64,000 nt of DNA from Colletotrichum lupini (lineage: Eukaryota; Ascomycota; Sordariomycetes; Glomerellales; Glomerellaceae). The stretch is from NCBI RefSeq assembly GCF_023278565.1, contig NC_064680.1, positions 3,720,001-3,784,000 on the forward strand, read 5' to 3'. The position numbers and the translations under genes are program-made. The notes beneath the pieces were generated by a model. That model worked only from the letters and a program-made list of their open reading frames with translations, did not search any database and had not been told where the DNA came from. Numbering within the stretch: the stretch's first letter is position 1; the number at the start of each line of letters is the position of its first letter. This document shows, in pieces, positions 39,252 through 50,000 of this stretch.

Positions 39252-40191
39252 CTTGCAGGTTTGGACTCTGTTCGTGAAAGGTATACAATACAATGGTATG
39301 TTGATTCAACTGTTTACTCTGGCACCAGGCGAGCGTAAAATGCGTTCTCAATTTTCAAGGCTTGAGCAAGGATTAAGATCTACAGACTGGAGATCGGTAT
39401 GATCCAACAAGCCATGCCAATGTACATGGCGAGCATCACAAGTGATCCAAATTCAGCACCTGCCACAACTTTCGCAGCGATATGCACGGAACGCTTTGCT
39501 ATCTGACTACCCCGAGACGAACAAATCACACGGATTGTTTGGCTCTGCGGCACAATGCCGATCTCTGAATGTAGCATGTTGAGATATCGTATGGTACGAA
39601 AGGTGTGAAACCGGTACTGGGACTTGGCTCGGAGAGTTAATCTCGGGCCCACGACTAAGGTCCGGGCCGGTGGGGTTACCTCCGAAGCTCAGTCGGAGAC
39701 ATTTGCCTTGGCACAAGCGCCGGCGGACGCCCGCGGAAGCGCGAGGTTACATCTAAGAAGTTAGGACGACCTCAATTGCCCATCTTATCAACATCAAATA
39801 TTCATCTTCAGAGATTCCACAGCGCGATTGAGGTTCTATAGGTTGAAGCTGGCGTGTGCCAGCCTTGCAAAACATGTTACAATAAGCTTGCGGGCCTTAT
39901 GCAGGCCCTGTACACAAAATGGCTGTTATTCGATCTTCATACAACCGGCGGACCTCAGACCTAGGAGGAGGCCGCTCAGTGACAACAGATCATCTCGGAG
40001 TGTGAAATTGAGAAGTTTATGAGACATCATCGTGACGCCGTAAGAAGCTGTTTGCACGATGAAAGTTTGAGATCTCCACCTTTCGAGATATCGCTCATCA
40101 TTAAAGACATAATAGGCGCCATCAATTGCTAAAGCTTCTGATGTCGTAGAGCTCAGCCGAGCACCAACAAATTAACAAGACACATCCAAAC
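39252..40191. promoter_or_regulatory. Divergent promoter region of the two MFS genes
   Basis: A 940-bp region with no gene. It holds a GC-rich patch near 39640-39730 with several CGG/CCG triplets. These include the palindrome at 39680-39698 and TCGGAGAC at 39693-39700. Confidence 0.45.
39680..39698. promoter_or_regulatory. CTCCGA-N7-TCGGAG palindrome, candidate Zn2Cys6 site
   Basis: CTCCGAAGCTCAGTCGGAG is a perfect 6+6 inverted repeat around seven bases, giving everted CCG/CGG half-sites nine bases apart. Zn2Cys6 dimers bind paired CGG triplets. It lies between the two divergent transporter genes. The assignment is inference. Confidence 0.45.
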
Positions 40192-42197
40192 ATGCCTCTT
40201 GGTATTATTGACGCGAAACTTGGGAAGGATGCAGTTCTTACGGGGACCGTCCATCTTGTCAGAACATCTAGTACCAGTGATTCAGACCACGACGCCCCAA
40301 GCCGGAGTAGCATTCTCAAAAGAACGATCTACATGGTAATACCATGAGTAACCTTCATGATCATCCCAAACATCATGTTGACATCCGGGTAGGGAGTTGA
40401 CACGGTCTTGGTCCCTCAACCATCCTTGAACGATCCAAATGACCCATTGGTGAGTCAAACCTTCAACGTAAAGGACATGATTTCTCTGACGCACATGACG
40501 CGGAAAGCTCTGGACCAACTGGCAGAAGGAAGCGGCTTTTTGGGTTATCTTTTTCAACACCATCATCTTCGCTTCGCTTCCTGGTCCCATGCTTAGCCCG
40601 GCCACGTTTGCCCTTGCCCCCATCCTTGGCGTAAGCATCACAAAAGTTGCTGAGTTGTCTGGTTACCATCTCCTCGTTGTTGCGGCTATAGGGTTCGTAG
40701 TCCCTCGTTCCTACTAAACGCCTTTCCTTTGCCTAAGCCTTGTTTTTAATATGCGCTCTACCACAGACCCTTGGTTTCGATCCTTGCACAGCAGTATGGA
40801 AAACGCCCGCAGTTTCTCTTCGCCGCCATTGCCGGAACCCTCGGCACCGCAGTCTGTATAGCAGGGTCTCAGAGGTCCCAGTATAACACAATATTCGCTG
40901 GTCGTATGATTCAAGGACTGGGTGCTACCGCTTGGGAGAGTTTAGCGCTTGCGGCAATTGGGGATTTATTCTATCTTCATGAGCGCGGCTGGAGGATTGC
41001 CATGATGGTCGCCTCGTCAGCTTGCACCGTTTCGATGACATCAATCGTCAGCGGAGTTATGGCAGAGCGCCTTGGTTACAAGGTCCTGTTCATCGCCGAA
41101 CTGCCATTCAACCTCGCGGGGCTCATCATGACAGTTGCTTTGCTCCCTGAAATGCAGTTCAAACGACCAGCTGTTACCCAGCAAGACATAGCTCCAAGTT
41201 CTCAATCCAACAGCGAAGCGGAGACTACGGCCGTCAAAGGGCATCTCGACATCGACGTCACAGCAGCCAAGAACACCATCGCCGAGACTGGTGTGGTCAT
41301 CGTCCCAAAGAAGACTTTGGCGCAAATGCTATCACCATGGTCTCAACAGACGTACACAGATCAGAACATCATTCGCTTGCTAGCTGAACTCTTCGTCAAC
41401 TTCATTAACCCAGCTGTGCTTTGGATTCTGACCGTCAGTGCGGTTCTCAATGCTTGCTTTGTAGCATCCAGCTACATTCTATCTCAGATCTGGTCGATGC
41501 CACCTTACAACCTCAACATTGAGCAAAATGGCTTTTTCTGGGCTGGCGCACTGATTGGCGGTTTGTTTGCCATTCCTGCTGGCTCACTCTGCGACTTTTC
41601 TGCGATGATCATGTCGAAATGGAATGGCGGCGTCTATGAGGCAGAATTCCGGATCCCTGTCAACATACTTGGTGCCGCCCTGAGTGGGCTCGGTTGGTTC
41701 CTGCTCATGTGGGTGGTTGATCACCCCTCCACGAACGGATACTTCCTCGGGGCTTTCTGCTTAGGCTGTATGGCTTTTAGTATTTCGGTCCCCTCGACTT
41801 CTGCTGGGCTTTATATCTTGTGAGCGTCATCTTTGTCTTGGAAGATTGCGGGAATATCAAGCTAACGGCAGGGTGTTAGGGACACATTCCCACAACGATC
41901 CAGCGAGATTTTCATTGTACAGATGATGCTTAAGAACTTCTTGTTTTATTCTTTTTCGACATTCATCAATACGTGGACTACTGAAGCCGGGCCTGGGACT
42001 GTCCTTATGGTCCTAGGAACTGTCTCCCTCGGGCTTTTCACCACCTGCATTCCTATGTGTGAGTAGCAACAGGCTTTTCCCGGATTTTATGAAGATTCTA
42101 ATAGTCAATCTCAACAGACATCTTTGGAAAGTTGAATAGAAGATGGATAACCAGTCTCTATGCCAAACACCGCTTCCTTCGACGACTTGCCGAATAG
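40192..42197 (+). CDS. MFS transporter (DHA1, polyamine/drug type)
   Basis: Six exons (40192-40335, 40393-40449, 40508-40692, 40767-41819, 41880-42058, 42118-42197) encode 565 residues. The N-terminal tail ends in VLVPQPSLNDPNDPLLW, the usual lead-in of fungal DHA1 transporters. TM1 is AAFWVIFFNTIIFAS. The loop 2-3 motif appears as GPLVSILAQQYGKRP, followed by GRMIQGLGATAWESL. A large central cytosolic loop (about residues 255-330) precedes TM7. Intron 3 uses the weaker donor GTTCGT, but only that choice gives the conserved GPLVS junction. The frame ends at TAG 42195-42197; the next 55 codons are open in the same frame before a TGA. A second transporter next to the DHA2 pump could import a precursor or serve a distinct export step; the substrate is unknown. 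Confidence 0.85.
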
Positions 42198-42643
42198 GAG
42201 AGCAAAGCAGTAGCACAAAGAATGATAAGACGTATTGAAGAAGGGCACATAGATACAGAAGACTGGAGGATATGTTTGACCGTGCCTCCGCCTGAAGCTA
42301 GGATGAGAGATGGCACCATGGAAGAGCTACCTAGAGGCTGTTTAGAACAGTTGCAAGGTGAATGACGACACATTTTGCCGAGAAGTTGGGTTCAAATTGT
42401 CTCAAATTGCTACGTATTCAATATTCAGGAAGGCTTTGGCTCAATTTCTCTCCACACCGCTATGATGTGAGTGGTTATCCGTACGATCTGTTTTAAGGAC
42501 TTAAATGAACTTTGCAAGCTCCAGTGGAATCTCAATCTAGACTCCAGGAGGCACGTATGAGTACTTATGCATGAAAGCATATCTACGATGATTACAACAA
42601 CAAGATTTGTTACTCTCTTGTAAAAACACACTTCGATTCGTAA
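42198..42643. other. 3' spacer between convergent MFS and P450 genes
   Basis: The first 165 bases continue the MFS reading frame without a stop after its TAG. The rest shows no coding signal. Confidence 0.45.
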
Positions 42644-44527
42644 CTATGTAGATCTCTTCTGGAAACGGACAACGACCTGGGGCAATTGGTTCATAGCGTA
42701 TCTTCTTAGATCTCGTTCCCAGTCCATCTCGCCTTGATTGACGTGCTCCCAGTCCAAGGCCCACACCATCTTGGAGATCATCAGCTGCGCCTGCAAGAGC
42801 CCCGTCTTACGACCTATGCAGCCTCGGGTGCCGATACTGAAAGGCTGGAAAACAGAAAGCTTGTCATTTTCAAATTCTTTTCCATAATCTGGATGATCTT
42901 TCGGAAGCCATCTCTCCGGGTGGAATTCTCGTGGTTTCGCAAAGTAACGCTCCGAGTGAAAGACTGCCCAGAAGCTAGTTTGAACGCGGTACTAAATGCA
43001 GATGAGGGTCAGCGGAAATTGATCTACATAACTGGATGCCAAGGTCTTAATGTTACCCCTTTCGGAATGTAGTGGCCATCAACGAAACCGCCAGGGCTGA
43101 TGCGAGGTAAACCGGAAGTGCCCTGAGTGGCTAGTCGAAGACCCTCGTTGATGACAGCATTGAGCCATACAATATTCTGCACATTGTCGGATTTGATGTC
43201 CTCGTAGGAAGTGAATCGATCCCGAATATCCATCTTTAGCTTTTCGAGTTTGTCTTGATGTATGCCGAGAAAATGTACTGACACCGTGAACATGTTGGAA
43301 GTGGCTTCGGCGTTGCCTATGACCACGTTCATGCTCTGTGCAACAAGAAAGTCGACTTCGGGCGGTTCTCTACCCTCTTTAATAAGAGATGACATGAAGT
43401 CTTCGTGTTCGAGGGAATCTCTGAGGCGGATTCGATCGTTGATATACTTACTGTTGATGCGCTGGAGTTTCGGCGCCACTGTCGCTAAGCTAGGACTTAA
43501 GGCAAGCAGCACGAACGGGTAAAGAAGGGGGAAGCGTGTAGAGACCTGGTTCACGGTGCCCCAGAAGCTCAACTTTGAAAATGTCTCCAGGAACTCTCCG
43601 GCTTTACCTATTATAGTTCGATTGTTCAGTGATCAGAAATTGCCTGTCATCTTTGATTTCCATAACTTACCCTTTTCTATGTTGCCGTAGTCATGTCCAA
43701 ATGTCAAGTCACCGGCAAGATCCATGCTTAGCCACTCATTCCACTGGAAGGTCAGCCTGAGTTTGACCTAACCTCAAATGCATCCCCCTGCACTGGTGTA
43801 TTGCCGCTTACCTCCGTCAAGTTGATAGGACCCCTTCGGCAAGCCTCATCGACCTTCCGAATGAATCGGTCGTAATGCTTATGCAAGACGGGCTCCTGCC
43901 ATCGCTTGATCGCATTCATGTTGAAGCTTGGTTCCATGGCCTTTCTGACATAACGATGGATTTTTGGATCTGTATCAGCAGCAAAACCCTTGTGCTTTCC
44001 TGCAAGAGCTCCAAGCTCTTCGGTCTTCAAGAAAGCCTGCGCATCATCCGTTTTTCCAGGCAACAAGACGTCTAGGATGAAGGGTATCCTGTGAGCGTCT
44101 GATAGATGCAAAAATGTTCACAGAATACAAACTTACCAACTATCGGCTTGTACCCAAATATGGCGATCTCATTGGGTGCGATTCGTACGACATCGCCATA
44201 CTCTTCAAACCCCTTCTCAACTGCCCATGGCCAGCGACCGCGTAGCCCACGCATTGTCAGACACCGGAATTAATGTTTGGAGTGAAGTTTGTTACCAGTA
44301 ATACGCAAACCACAATTCGGAGACTGCAGCAATTCTAGGGCCAGGATACTTTGCATATGGATGTAGGGTTAGGCGGTATCCTATCAATAGGAGCCAATAT
44401 GCTGTGAACTGGGTTATTCTTAGCGAAGTGCAAGATGTGATTAGAGAGATCGTAGTCTTTGTTGACTAACCGATAGAGCGATGACTGAAAGCCATGAGCT
44501 GATTGATGCGTTTTTGAGATGTTCCAT
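42644..44527 (-). CDS. Cytochrome P450 with a probable lost splice acceptor
   Basis: Seven exons can be placed on the minus strand: 44527-44471, 44408-44296, 44252-44137, 44098-43812, 43743-43671, 43607-43057 and 42991-42644, totalling 514 residues. The N-terminal anchor is followed by the hinge HPYAKYPGPR, then GDVVRIAPNE, the I-helix segment VIGNAEATSN, ExxR in NEGLRLA, FHPERW, and the heme loop FSIGTRGCIG with Cys near residue 457. All introns are GT-AG except the second (44295-44253). It has a good donor and a CTGAC branch site, but ends in AT where frame and homology demand AG. One base (44253) accounts for the difference. Two introns are very short (43 and 38 nt). As given, the gene may be mis-spliced and inactive. 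It sits between the transporter and SDR-2 and is a likely cluster oxidase by position. Confidence 0.8.
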
Positions 44528-45507
44528 GGTAAACTCGCTTATTCTTTTCCCTGATACAGCATGGAGCGTGTTGAAGTTCATTTCCCTTGTCATCTTATCC
44601 ATCGTTTTGGTGGTGACTTGGTTCTCGCCCAAAATCGCGAACCTTCGCAAAATGGAGCTGAAAGCAGTTGATCTTGCGGAGACTCTCAAATTTCTTCGAA
44701 GAACGATTTCTTTAAGACGCAGATAGTTGTGTGGCTGGATTGTAAATCATGGGGATCAAAGTTGACCTCGCGCCATCGAGGCATTACTGACGACAATCCT
44801 CATTGCAGTAAAGGTCAATGCTTTAGGTCCTAATACTGTTTCTGCCCACCCATAGGGATGCAACACATCTTGGCCCATACCTTTTGCTGGTGTAAATCCT
44901 GCGACCGAGTCATTTGGAAGTTTCGGCACGCGTGGTTGTGACCAGCTCGGAGGGCATCGGACGTCTCGGAGACAGCTCCGGCGTAGAGTCCGGCGTGAAT
45001 GCACTGTTTCATATGACTTGAGCAGTAATTGCATTGCAATCAGCAGATTGGATTGCTGCTGGAAGAATGGCCCTTGACTTCTAACCACAGGCCACAAGTA
45101 CAGCCCTGTGCAAACCCAACTCCAGACTGCAGCCCTCGCCAAAGAGATGCCTCAATGTCAGTCTGACAGGGACCACTTGAATTTTGTAAAGGCCTCTTGC
45201 TTGGTGAGTTGAATGGCTAGCCATCTGGGGCTCTGGTTTTAATTGAGTTCCTATGGTCTAATCCGGGGGAGGGGGGTTAAGTGAATTGGTTATTCGTAGA
45301 GCTCATTGAATTACGATAGCCACGAAGTCCTACGCTCGCCCCCGATGTCGATGAGATGTTGAGCAGCCAAGTTTCAAAGAAGGAGACCAGACCGCAGTGA
45401 CATTCCCGGATGTCATGTCCACAAAGTAACCAGACGCTTCCCTATCAGAAAGACAATGATAGAATTGCAATTCGTTCGCTGTGCCCTCAGTGCTAAGATC
45501 TAATCTT
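44528..45507. other. Upstream region of the P450 gene; no gene recognised
   Basis: A 980-bp region between SDR-2 and the P450 start. It contains TCGGAGAC at 44966-44973 and another TCGGAG at about 44946, plus several CGG triplets. No credible coding exon found. Confidence 0.45.
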
Positions 45508-46466
45508 TCACAGTATTTTGACCGTTCCTCCGTTGGCGCATACGGCGCTCCCGGACACCCATCGACTCTTCTCACAGCAGAGCCAGCCAACAATTTCAGC
45601 GACATCATCTACTTCACCCAGCCTCCTATCCACGCTACAAGCTTCCATCTTAAACTTTATGAGTTGGCGGACAGGTTCGATATCAGGTAGTCCTTCGGGC
45701 AACCCATTGGCTGTATCACCGGTCTTCGTGACTCCGACAATTAGTGAATTAACGGTTGTCCTCTCCATGCCAGCCCGCGTCCCCAGAGCATCCGCCCAGA
45801 CCCTTGTCATGGACTCTAACGCTGCCTTACAGGCCCCGTAGAGCAATGTTACTGGAGCTGGCTGACTCTGGCGCGCTCCCTCAGACGAAATATTGACGAT
45901 GCGGCTGTCTGGAACAAAGTGCGGTAACAAGGCCTGGATAAGTTGAACAGCGGTCGATATATTCCCTGTCAGCATGCGGCGCACATGTCCTTCATCAATG
46001 GCTTCAATTGGCATGGTCTCTTGCAGGGCAGCATTCTGTACCAAGATGTTGACAGCGCCACTGAAATGTTCCTTCACTGCAGCCACAATGTTGTCGCAAC
46101 ACTTGCTCGGCTCTGTGAGAGGTGCAACCACACCGAAAATTCGTGGAGTCGCATGGTTCTGGGGATTTCTCTCTTGGTAGAGCAACCTAATTTCCTCCTG
46201 CAAGGAGACGACATTCTTGAGTGAAGTCTCGCTGGAGCATGTCGCTAATACGTTTGAGCCCCGGGAAGCGAGGTGGAAGGCTATGCCGCGCCCTAGACCT
46301 CTCGAGGCGCCACTAAATAAGATCAGCTACGGTAAAATTCAGTGGCCTCGAATCTTTGCTGGAGCACCCAGCTTATTAAGTTACAGGTTCGAACTCACGT
46401 AACGATGGCAAACTTTCCTGCCAAGTCTTGTTCTTGGACAGATGGATTCAGGAGAGTGTATTTCAT
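45508..46466 (-). CDS. Short-chain dehydrogenase/reductase (cluster SDR-2)
   Basis: Two exons on the minus strand (46466-46399, 46312-45508) give 290 residues. The 86-nt GT-AG intron falls after the second base of the Thr codon before GASRGLGRG, the same place as in SDR-1. QNAALQE, the Ser in NISSEGA, Tyr-Lys in LLYGACKAA and SRWVSGSAVCANGGTVKIL match SDR-1 block by block. The two are clearly paralogues that have diverged, and this copy has lost (or never gained) the two later introns. It is probably an NAD(P)H-dependent reductase or dehydrogenase on a pathway intermediate. It lies downstream of the P450 and directly next to the NR-PKS 3' end, so cluster membership is likely. Whether the two SDRs act on different positions or are redundant is unknown. 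Confidence 0.89.
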
Positions 46467-47053
46467 ATTGACCGAATCGAAGAGAGTGTCTCCTGACGAT
46501 GTTGCGACGGCTGGCATAAGCTACAGTATTCTTATGAGGGCGGAAACAGTGTGTTGTAAGCTTGAGTGCTGGAACAGCATCAGGTAGGTCGCGCATCCGC
46601 CCACGGGTCGAAAACTGAGTCTTTAGTACATAGAGCGAAGAGGACCGCTGTGTTCCAATGGAGTTGTGTTAACTTGGTGGTGTGTGCCTCACTGTTTGAG
46701 TCAAGTCGGAGAAGCGGAGGCGGGAGAAGATGCACTTTTACCTAATTCAGTCCGGTTCGGAGAGGTGAAACATCCTGCTGGTTCGAAGGGCAGCGCATTG
46801 TACTTGTAGCCAAGTTATGGCTCGAAAATGTAACCTTCAACATTAGGAACAGCGAGGCTTCTACTCTTCGACCAATTCTAGATATCTTTTGATCTTGTTT
46901 GTGTAGGATTTGTGTAGTCTTTGCGCGAAAACCTCTCCAAGAACAGAATCTTGTGTTAGGTACCTAATTTGAGATCGACTTACGTGGACAGCGGGAATGA
47001 TGAAGAAGCTGAAAGACATCTTACTAAAAAGTCTATAACTCTAATAATACTAT
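46467..47053. other. Upstream region of SDR-2 and 3' end of NR-PKS
   Basis: A 587-bp non-coding region. It contains TCGGAGAA at about 46706 and TCGGAGAG at about 46757, both on the core shared with other cluster promoters. Confidence 0.4.
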
Positions 47054-50000
47054 CTAATTCCTTTCCTGAAAGTAGGCGAGAGCCTCTTCAATTTTCTCCC
47101 TCATGAGGTGCACATGTCCCGGCATCGGCATCTCAAGATGGTCTGCATCAACAGACAAGCATTGTCCAACTTCTCCCACGTATTTGTCCCACCCATTAGG
47201 ACCCAAAGCGCCCTCAGAGCCGCGCTTGTCAGGGAAGCCCCAGGCAAGAGCCCCTAAAGCTGGATCCTCCATGAACCCAGGATAGGCTTCTGCTGGAAAT
47301 CCCATGCCCACCATCTCGTGCTTCAGTTCAGGCTTCCCCTCACAGCGGCCGCCCATACCCTTCTCTGCCCAAACAATGCTCGTCTTTTTGGGGCGCTGAT
47401 GGGAAGTCATGGGCTGCGGGTGGTAGGTTGCCACGGCTTTGAAAATCCCCAGCAGATGTTGCATCGGCGCAGATTCGGCCGTCGAATTCCAGAATGCGTC
47501 CTGTGCAGCCATCTTTTGGAACATTTGCCAGCCTATCTCAGGCTGGACTTTAACAAGACTAGTTTCGGTCTTGGTGCGTGGTGAGCAAATGTCAATGATC
47601 AGTAGGCCATCGACTTGACGACCGAGGTCACCTAATTGACGGCAGACCTCATACCCGAGCATGCCGCCACCGGAGAAACCGCCAATGTACAGTGCGCCTT
47701 GAGGCCGAGACTCAATCACGGCATCAACAATCAACTTCGCGGCTCCTTCAATGCCAACCTCGGCGTTCATCCGCTCTGGGCAGCGAATGAAAGGCGAGTC
47801 AACACCATAAATTGCCGTCTTAGTGTTGAAGGGTGGCAGATGAATGTAGCTAGCAATCGTACCAGTTCCGTCGGCGATCATGTACAACGGCGTCTGATCT
47901 GGTTTCGAACGGCCGTGAAGTAGGATTACTCGCGCCTTCGGTGGTGGAGAGATTGTTTGCTGCTTCTCCGTCACAGAAGGCGAAACCGATTTATTTGGCA
48001 ATAGTGATTCACTCTCCGGTATCGAGATTGAAGTAACGACTGGCTTTTCAACATCTTTCTGATCGAGCAATACCCAGTGAGAGGGGATCTCGGGTGTCGG
48101 GCAGCTAGTAGACAGACTTTCATCCGACATCTCCTCCTCGCTGACAGACGGCGGAGAGGTCGATGCCTGTGAGGATGACGAGGAGTGAATAGTCTCGGTT
48201 GTTCCAATTGCATCGCCAAACGCCTTGCGCAGGTCACCAATCGTCGGATAGTCGATGAGAGTGGACACCGGAAGATCGATGCCGGTCTGCTTCTTGACAG
48301 CAGCGGTAATCTCAATGGCCATGATGGAATCAACCCCAACATCTGCCGTAGCAGTGTCATCCGTGAGTTGCGCCGAGTCTGTGCCTGTCTCTCTTGAGAT
48401 GCTCTCCAGAATAGAAGCAAAAACTTCATTCTGTGAGCTCAAACCCTCTTCAACTTTGGTCATCTCTGAGGCGTCTGAGCGACTGTAGGCATGCTTCTTG
48501 GCGGAAGGTTGTGGAGCCTTTACTGCCGCCACATTCGTGTTCGTCGGAAGTTGATAATCGTCAGGTGCTGCAACCGATACTCTTGTCTTTCCCAAAAGCC
48601 GGTCTAGAACAGTGTTGCTGACCTCGTGAAACCGCAAACCTGAACATTGCATTACCATTTCCGACGAGTCAGAGTCAAAGACCCAGACATCGCAAGTTGC
48701 AGAGTCCTCGGTTCTGCGTGAGACTCTGGCGAGAGTAAGGTATGATTTACCCGGCACTAGAGCTCCGAAATCTGGTAGCTCAACGCTCTCAAGATTGTCC
48801 ATCATGAACGTGGTATCAGAGGCACGCGGTCGACTTGGGTTGGCGTTAAGCACAAAACCCGCCAGGTGCACTAGGCTTTCGCCATGATATGGTGACGAGG
48901 TGAAGCAGGTTCCGATAGGATCAGAGCCCAGGACGATCTCTGCGGCAGCCTCCTGGAAATCATCGGAGACATATGCTCCCTTGACGCATTTGAAAGATGG
49001 AGAGTACCTGACTGTGTTTGAAAAGAGCGCGTAGAATATGTCTGGCTGGATCCTGTGGCCACGTCCCTCCTTGGCGCTCTTGATCACGTCATCCATCCTA
49101 GCCTGGATGAAGAATGATACCTTCTCCCAACCAGCTTTGATGGAGTCCGCCTCGCATATGGAGACTGTGCAGCTGCCCAGAGTTTGCTCAGATGAGTGAA
49201 AAGTTACTGTAGCAAGATCATTAGTGAGCTTCTTCACATTCGCAGTTGTGACAAGTTCCTCAGTCGATCCATTAACCTTCTTGCGCAGTGGACGCCGTAG
49301 TGAGAGATTGCGGATCGTCAGCGCAGGCTGCTTCATATCCCGCGTCATGCCCATGCCTTCGAACACGTGCTTGGCAACAGTAGAAGCAGCATCGCAGAAC
49401 ACGCTTCCGGGGCAAATTGCCATGTCGCGGATCCGATGGCCTTCGATGAGGGCATCCATCCCTGGATCGGCAATGAGGGCCCTGAAAGTAGCCTCGGACT
49501 CACTGCTCGTCGACCTCTCTGCAACAATGCTCTGCGCACAGGTAGATATTTGCTTCGGGCCGACCTGGGAATCAGCCGCGAGGCTTCCGCGTACCCCGTC
49601 GCCCTTCTCGGTGTAAGTGATCCAGAAATCTTGCAAGTCCCACGCGTACGTCGGGAGCGTCAACAGCTGGACGCTACTTGAGTAAGGGCGATATAGTCGG
49701 AGCCAGTCGATCTCTAAACCTTGATCGTAAAGCTTCGCAAGACATTTTGTGATAGACATCCAATTGTCAGCATACTTGTCGAGCGTCGACATGATGGAGC
49801 CGGAAGACACGGCAGAACCCAAGGTTGCCTGTACAAAGGAACCGCAGACTTGGCTTGGACCATGTTCGACCCACACCACATCACCTAGATGTTCCTTGAC
49901 AACCGCAATAGTGTCTGTGAACTGCACTCTCTGACGAGTTTGCTGGCCCATATAGATTGCATCAAAGGTTCCGGAGGAATCAACAATCTTCGCAAGCAGA

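Noticed and set aside
40408..40596. Unspliced reading of the MFS N-terminus (NDPLVSQTFNVKD...)
   Set aside because: Removing intron 40450-40507 restores the family lead-in DPLLW and TM1; the unspliced frame stops early.
40745..40795. tRNA-like boxes (GGTAGAGCGCAT on one strand, GGTTTCGATCC on the other)
   Set aside because: The D-arm-like and T-arm-like pieces are on opposite strands and fall in an MFS intron/exon border, so they cannot form one tRNA.
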